NCBI GenBank assembly: GCA_043228905.1
Contig: JBHGNT010000013.1
Coordinates: 8,432,001-8,496,000 of the forward strand
Source: Azolla caroliniana
Lineage: Eukaryota; Polypodiophyta
DNA length: 64,000 nt
Direction: 5' to 3'
The notes beneath the pieces are model-generated. The model was not told the DNA's origin. It saw only the letters and a list, made by a program, of their open reading frames with translations, and ran no database searches. The translations under genes and the position numbers were made by a program. Positions 54,871 through 64,000 of this stretch are shown here, piece by piece (within the stretch, counting starts at the first letter, position 1; the number at the start of each line of letters is the position of its first letter).

Positions 54871-55950
54871 CTATGGCATAGACCTTATTCTACTATGATT
54901 GGAGTGTTTCGTGTATGGGAAGCTATTAATTGCTGCTGAGTGAAGGGTGTGTGCAAGTTCTGTAGTGAGGTTCTCTAAAGGCAAAGAAGAATCAAAAGAG
55001 GAGAGATGGGCTTGAACATGTCGAGAGTAGATGTCAGCGATCTCATGCGTGAAATGTATTGTGGTGTGATAGTTTGGTTGACTAGAGTTGGTGGCGTGGG
55101 AGATGTTGCATTTTAGCTCAAAGTATAGGAATCTATGGTCTGCACCAATGGGGCATGGGGCCACCTGGAAGGAGTTAACCATGTGGGTAGCTTCATGGCG
55201 TCCTATTAGGTAATCAACTGTGCTTTCCCCTCCTCCATGTGGGAAACATGTGAGTGCTTCCGAGCCCAGCCACTTGGCTAAGCCATTATATATGATCATC
55301 TGGTGTTAGCTTCCAAGTTCAAGCAGATGATGGCCAAAGCTTGTGGCCTCTACACCTTGATCATTTGAAGTACGCATTATGTCTAAGTCTAAAGGGTTGA
55401 CATTCACCATTTCGAGGTTTCTATCCATCTGAAATATTGTGCATTGTCAGGATTGGGTTCTCGCATTGAAATTTCCTACAAGGAAGACTTCCCCTTAAGA
55501 AGAATATTGGATTATGTCATCTGATAAAGGTTCGTATGGAGAAGGCCCATGCGGCGTTCCTTCATCAACTATACTCACCTCTCCAGCCATATTATATCTG
55601 TATCCTTTCGGGGGGAAATAACACATGACGATAAATATCACCTGATCCTTGCTACTAAGGACTTTCACCCACATAAAACGGGCTTCTGGGTCTTTCTTTA
55701 GTATTTCTATCCTATTTTGTATCTCTCTCCGAAATAGTATCGCAACCCCTCTAGACCCTATAGTAGTATGTCGACGTGAGGTTTGTCTAAAGATAGATTC
55801 CCAATGAAAACCATCAACTCGTGGCAGTCCTCAATTTGGGCTCTAATGTGTTTCTAGTAAAAAAAAGTATGTCAAATACCTTCAAAATCTCCTCTAGGCG
55901 GTCAGGGTGTGTCCAAAATGCACCGTTACAGTTCCACATGGATGTCATCC
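54871..55950 (-). pseudogene. LINE APE endonuclease
   Basis: Begins MWNCNG at about 55,940, as in other plant LINE ORF2 proteins. It continues RRHTTIGSRGVAILFRE (55,770), VIFIVMCYFPP, LVGNFNART (55,455), then 55,299-54,871 with GGGESTVDYLIGR and GADHRFLYFELK, the Asp/His endonuclease end motifs. Broken by about five stops. Confidence 0.8.
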
Positions 55951-55959
55951 TAAGTTTAT

Positions 55960-56776
55960 TGTTTGTCACATGGACCACACGCCGTCAATTGGCGACGCGA
56001 TCATTTATTATCACACGCCCGTCTCGGTAAAAAGCACGATGCCCCTCTTTACGAGCTTGTATGACTCGCGGCATACACATTTTACGATGCTCAATTTGCA
56101 TCTTGGTCAGGTCTTCATCAAGGTAGATAGGGTCCCCGCCCAATCCTCGAAGAATTGTTCTCTTTTAAAAAAATGTGATTCTAAATTCTTAGTCCTTAAA
56201 CTGAAGGACCAAAGCTCTTTTCCTGGTGGTGTCACGTCCTACCCTCCAAGTTTTAGTGATTGGTAGGGCTTCGTACCCCAACATTTTCCCTAATGTTTGT
56301 GCATCTTCGTCAGGAGATGTCCCTTCCTTGAGCCCAGTAACTCGTACATTTAGGCGTCGATCTTGATGCTTTTTTAGCTCCTCAAGGGTAGTGTTTACAA
56401 TATTTTCATCCTTTAGTTCCTTTTTAATATTACGTTTTACTACTTCAACCCACCCAGTTTTTGCTAATTCCATATCACTTTTAACCTCTTCCTTAACCTT
56501 TTTGATCTCGTCCTTAATATCCTCTAGGGAAGATATTTCACCATCTTCCCTAGATGTCTCAAGGTCCGTAACTTGTTTCTAAAGGTTCATGTTGTCTACT
56601 TTAAGTTTCGTTATTTCAGCAATAAGCACTTCTTTTTCTTCCTTATCTTTTTGTTTTTCAGCTTCAATCTCTTTCGCCCATTTTTCTATCTTAACTAAAC
56701 GGTTAAGGACATCTAAAAATTCTTCCTTACTTATAATTTCTTCATGTGTTTCCTTGTGGTTTCGTCTAGAAGTCAT
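55960..56776 (-). pseudogene. LINE ORF1 (coiled coil and RNA-binding)
   Basis: ATG 56,776 (MTSRRNHKETHEE), a long coiled coil, an in-frame stop at 56,579-56,581, further coiled coil, then an RRM-like part RLNVRVTGLKEGTSPDEDAQ with TWRVGRDTTRKRALVLQF. After a break near 56,189 it ends with IYLDEDLTKMQIEHRKM and a short Arg-rich tail just before the endonuclease. ORF1 proteins of this layout bind LINE RNA. Confidence 0.75.
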
Positions 56777-56800
56777 GTTGTAAATCAAAAGATAAAAGAA

Positions 56801-57118
56801 AGAAAAGACAAAGATGACAGAAAAAACTTAGTCGAGCATCGATGCCTTGCGCGCTAGGTTCGAGTGTAGAAAGACATGTATGTTGTCTTGTTTTCAGCCG
56901 ATTACGTCGTTAGAAGTGTAGGTGATAGCGGACAACGACAACAACAACAACGACTACATATGACAACGGCAAAGATGACGGCCAAGAACTGACAACAACG
57001 GTGACGATGGCAGATGACAAACAACGAAGACAATAGTTGGCAAACGACGGCGACCGTAGACGACGGTGGTAGCAAGTGATGACAGTAGCAGACGACGAGA
57101 GAAAGAGAGAGAGCTCAC
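56801..57118. other. GAC/ACA-rich degenerate repeat region
   Basis: A low-complexity stretch (about 56,930-57,105) of degenerate gacaacgacg-type words. It may be the LINE 5' UTR or a decayed microsatellite. No coding signal was trusted. Confidence 0.4.
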
Positions 57119-57320
57119 ATGGATATAGCTCAGTTGGTAAGGTTGCCCAATGGAGACCACGTGGTCATGGGTTCAACCCTCCCTACATTCCACAGTGGCA
57201 TCTAGTGAATTAAGAGATATGTATGGAGTATATAATAGAGAGGTGAGTAAAATTGGGTTTCGAACCCAAGATATAGTGACTTGTTAAGTGTAACAACTTA
57301 CCAATAGGGTAAGCTAATTA
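57119..57320. repeat. SINE-like unit with two convergent tRNA-like parts
   Basis: Plus strand: TAGCTCAGTTGGTAAGGTTG at 57,126 (excellent A box) and GGGTTCAACCCTC at 57,170 (B box). Minus strand, from 57,312: TTACCCTATTGGTAAGTTG (A box) and GGGTTCGAAACCC at 57,271-57,259 (B box). The two tRNA-like heads face each other across about 75 bp. Confidence 0.6.
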
Positions 57321-57814
57321 TGATAATAAAAAAAGAGGGAGAGAAAGAGATTATATTATCGTCTTTGGAGGTCAAATATGACCTATGAGACCAAAGGTAT
57401 GTTATTATGTGCCTTGGGAGGAGGTCGAATGTGACCGCCGGACCACCCCCAGTGGTCCCCGCTGATGTGGTGCATACATGCATGCATGCATGCCTTTGGG
57501 CAGATGGAATGGGTAGACGAGAATGGGAATGGCTATGGCTAATATGTATGTGTGTTATGTGCATATGTTACTAGTGGTAGCAGCAGTAGTAGCAGTTGTT
57601 TCATTGTTGTTCACGTGAAATGACAGACGATGATGAAGTAAAAAAACGTTGTTGGATGGGATGGGATGGGATGGGATGGGGGTTGTGTTGGGTGTAAGTT
57701 ATAGATAGCCGCTTTGCTTTTCCTGCAGTAGAAAAAGAAGGAAGAAGAAGAAGGATGATGACGATGATGATGATTTCTTCCTCCTGTTTATGTTTCTTTG
57801 GCTAGGGTTGTTGC

Positions 57815-57846
<32 letters not shown>

Positions 57847-57891
57847 CTTCTTTCCTTTTGCTCTGTTTCCCTCCACAGAAACCACCATACC
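57321..57891. other. intergenic/promoter region of DUF4057 gene
   Basis: No gene. Contains (CATG)n at about 57,477-57,492, (GGGAT)n at 57,655-57,681, a GAA/GAT-rich run at 57,730-57,775 and (CATA)n at 57,818-57,847. The latter is within the presumed 5' leader, 45 bp before the start codon. A TATA box was not confidently assigned. Confidence 0.4.
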
Positions 57892-61466
<3,575 letters not shown>

Positions 61467-63116
61467 TTAATAAAGACTTTATTTGGGAAGCTTGGGGATT
61501 TTTAATCTCTTTTTTCTTGTTCCTAACCCCAAATATAACTCTTTGAAATCTGTTCAATTTAGATAAGGCTTGTTTGATATGTAGTACGCATCTCAGCAAG
61601 TGAGAATTAGCATTAGTTCAGATAGCTTTCATATCTATCTCTATTTCAACTTTCCTGTTATGATTGTTTTGACTTGGCGTACAATATATATTGAGAGTAC
61701 ACAGCTTATATTTACTTTGGTTCAATAATATGTCTCATGGTCCCCCTATAAGATCACTTGCTTGTCTTGTTTCCCAAACTTACAGTCTTCATGGTACATG
61801 AAATATGAGTGATAGGCCAATATACAATTATGTTTGCAATAAGCATGCATTATATTCATTAGAACTCCCTTCGTTGGATTCATGATGTTTGATCCTCACA
61901 GGAAATCAATCCCCAGGCCCTTTATGTGGCTTACCTTTAGGAACCGACAGACTGTCAAAAACATGAATTAATGAGCATTTACTTTGTCCTATGATGATAA
62001 TGCAGAATTATAGATGGTCCATAAGTTTGACGTATTTGATTCCATAAGTTTGATATATATAATTCTATTGGTGGAAATGAAAATGATTCTCTGACTTATT
62101 CTGTGTTATAGGAATCCTTTCCAGTGTAAAGGCCCAAAAACTGTATTTTGTTTGATAATTGATATACTAATGATTATTGCCTTTGATTGCTAAAGAGGAA
62201 AAGCTTGAATAAACACTTCAAGAAAATGTACATCTTGTAGTTGTCACTAAAAAATGTGATGACTGAATGTGTAGGATAAAGCAGTAGTGTTTCTATTAAT
62301 CAAAGTTCCAAATGGGGCAATCCTAACTATAGATGAGGATAAAACTAGGTTTCTCCATTTTCGCTCTAATAACCTGAGCTTGGTACTATCTTTAAAAACA
62401 CATTTTCGTGAAGCTTGTAATACAAGTGGGAAAACCTCTCTATAGGGGGAAGGAAAACCCACTAACTTGCAAGTCTCAACTACACGAATTGGGGATGATA
62501 ATTTTAACCTTGTGTGATTATGTGAATTGTAAAAAAGCTTTTATTGGTCTCAGTCGTCTGGAAAGAATAGCTATATAAGAGTAATCCAACCTATACCTGA
62601 CTAGTATAATACTAAAAGTAGAACATAAAAGTAATCAGTGACAGCTTGAAACCGACTCTTAAAATGACTCACTCTCAATCATACATCAAATAGAACACAA
62701 CCTTTGGAAATGCAATTAAAATTTGTGAGGGTAGCATTAATGTCTACTCTTTTCGACTGTGTTATCTTCGGAAAGATTTTACTCTTTATCTCTAGCATGC
62801 GAATAACTTACAATATATAGTCATACACACCAAAAATTAGAAATTAATCCTACTAGTAGTACTTCCAATATTATACAGATTAGTGTTGTTTCCAATGAAA
62901 TGCAAACCCATTTTGCTGTAGTTATAAATATTCCATGCTGCTCGATGCAAAACCCACTGCATATGGACAAATCCTACTTGATCAAAATCGCATTTCCAAA
63001 ATAGGTTACTTGGAACCGAAATTGTATACTGCTTATGGCAGAGCAAACTAGTTTAATCACCTCAATGAAACATAACTTATGGTATTTTAGCTCTGCTATT
63101 GGTACAATATGTCCAA
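61467..63116. other. intergenic between convergent genes
   Basis: About 1.65 kb between two 3' ends. AT-rich, with no coding domain or repeat recognised. It should contain the 3' UTRs of the DUF4057 gene (left) and the TPR gene (right). Confidence 0.5.
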
Positions 63117-64000
63117 CTATTGTTCAAAGTTTTCTTGGTCTATTCTTTGCATCCCAGGTTGTTGCATAATCTTTGATTTCTTGTTTTTCTTAGAACTCGA
63201 CTCCAATGATGCCATTCGAATAGCATCATTCATACGATTAACCTTGGCATCCACCATGAGCTCATCCAAATCACTTTTCTCTAAAGACTCTGGTGGACAC
63301 AGTTCCATGTATTTCTTAAAGTTCTCTTCAGCTTTATCCTTCTGGTCCATCAATGTGTATACAAGTCCCTTATAACAAGGTGAAAAACAAAGCTATTCAA
63401 TAAACATAATATTTGTTGTGATTCTTGTTTAACTGTATTTTTATCTCTAAGAAAAAAGCCAAAATTTTGAAAAACGAATTGGCTAATATAATAATACCCC
63501 TCGTATCAGGGCCAATATCAATACCAACCCTCATTCAACAAACATCATGGCATACCCCTGATAAACAAAAACTAAACTACTGCATCTTTCAAGATGTCAT
63601 TAATAATTAAATTGATATAATCAAATTTGAACGAATGCACACTTCTTTTTTACCTTGAAATCAATATAATTGAGAGCAAATGTAAAAGTATTTTCTTTTA
63701 CCTGGCACAGATATGGTCGAAAATCATCTGGATCCTCATCTATCATCCTACTCAAATGTTGTAATGCATGTTCAAATTTCCCCTATGATATTGCAAACAA
63801 GTTTAGATTCTGATTCTCGATTCCTCGTCTACTCAATTAGAGAATAATTTCTACAATGTATATAACTTGTTTCTTGAACACACACAAACACATATGCAAC
63901 ATCTACTCACAAGTTGAATATAGAATTGACCAAGTAACATTCCGAGATTTCTTGCTTCAATATTTTTCTTTTCCATCTGAGCTCTCTCCAGCGCTTTTTG
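63117..64000 (-). CDS. TPR protein, SLOW GREEN 1-like, 3' part
   Basis: Three exons read leftward from the window edge: 64,000-63,911 (QKALERAQMEKKNIEARNLG...), 63,782-63,702 (GKFEHALQHLSRMIDEDPDD, then FRPYLCQ) and 63,368-63,117 (GLVYTLMDQKDKAEENFKKY, then MELCPPESLEKSDLDELMVD...). The introns are GT-AG and in phase; the stop is TAG 63,117-63,119. The helix pairs match tetratricopeptide repeats, and the stretch around DPDDFRPYLCQGLVYTLM...DKAEENF..Y resembles the chloroplast protein SLOW GREEN 1, needed for chloroplast development. The C-terminus is Lys-rich (SSSKKNKKSKIMQQ). The start, transit peptide and earlier repeats are outside the window, so localisation cannot be judged. Assignment to this subfamily is moderate; a TPR protein is well supported. 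Confidence 0.7.

Larger units (their letters stand above)
52021..56800 (-). mobile_element. near full-length LINE
   Basis: Minus-strand non-LTR retrotransposon: ORF1 (56,776 to about 55,960) and ORF2 (about 55,950 to 52,350) with APE endonuclease, reverse transcriptase and C-terminal zinc knuckle, then a 3' UTR containing the same block as the tandem repeats at 27.4-28.1 kb. The 3' end abuts the palindromic satellite. Only about ten stops or frameshifts are seen, so it is fairly young. No target duplication was identified. Confidence 0.85.

Noticed and set aside
57119-57185. A functional tRNA gene
   Set aside because: The A and B boxes are excellent, but no complete cloverleaf with acceptor stem pairing could be found by eye; a SINE head is more likely.

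Overview
The window is nuclear DNA of a land plant. It carries spliced genes with GT-AG introns, a cell-wall pectinesterase, a plant-type DUF4057 protein, a tetratricopeptide protein resembling chloroplast SLOW GREEN 1, and many plant-type Ty1/copia, Ty3/gypsy and LINE retroelements. The lineage cannot be fixed from sequence alone; a non-flowering land plant is possible, but this is a weak guess. There is no rRNA, CRISPR, operon or prokaryotic feature.

Layout. Bases 1-24,500 are a graveyard of overlapping retroelement pieces: minus-strand copia (1-2,375), LINE and copia gag scraps (2,430-3,240), plus-strand copia (4,441-6,917), LTR-like promoters with heat-shock-element arrays (6,918-7,240 and 10,080-10,400), degraded gypsy internal regions (7,345-12,310), a copia fragment (12,400-14,390), an inverted composite of gypsy pieces (15,600-20,815), the 3' end of a chromodomain gypsy (20,840-21,987) and a LINE remnant (22,010-23,215). 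A four-exon pectinesterase gene lies on the minus strand (26,216-24,557). Next is a LINE tail (27,442-28,118 plus 33,515-33,673) split by a young, almost intact copia element (28,124-33,509; 636-bp LTRs, GGGTA target duplications). It is followed by an older related copia (33,674-38,147), a third copia (38,148-39,440) and a gypsy start (39,449-40,694).

From 42,229 to 42,985 there is an unrecognised helix-turn-helix reading frame. It borders a satellite built on the palindrome GTAGCTAATTAGCTAC (43,036-52,020). That satellite was invaded by a probable 785-bp solo LTR and by a 6.76-kb chromodomain gypsy (44,382-51,138, ATAGT target duplications). A nearly full-length LINE (about 52,021-56,800, minus) and a tRNA-derived SINE-like unit follow.

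The right end is gene-bearing. A five-exon DUF4057 gene (57,892-61,466, plus) has a 1-kb hexanucleotide array in intron 2. It converges on the 3' end of the TPR gene (64,000-63,117, minus, continuing outside the window). The most interesting signals are the heat-shock-element arrays just upstream of TATA boxes in several LTR-like sequences, the unrecognised HTH frame, a pectinesterase that lacks a catalytic Asp, and the repeats at 43-52 kb and 59-60 kb.
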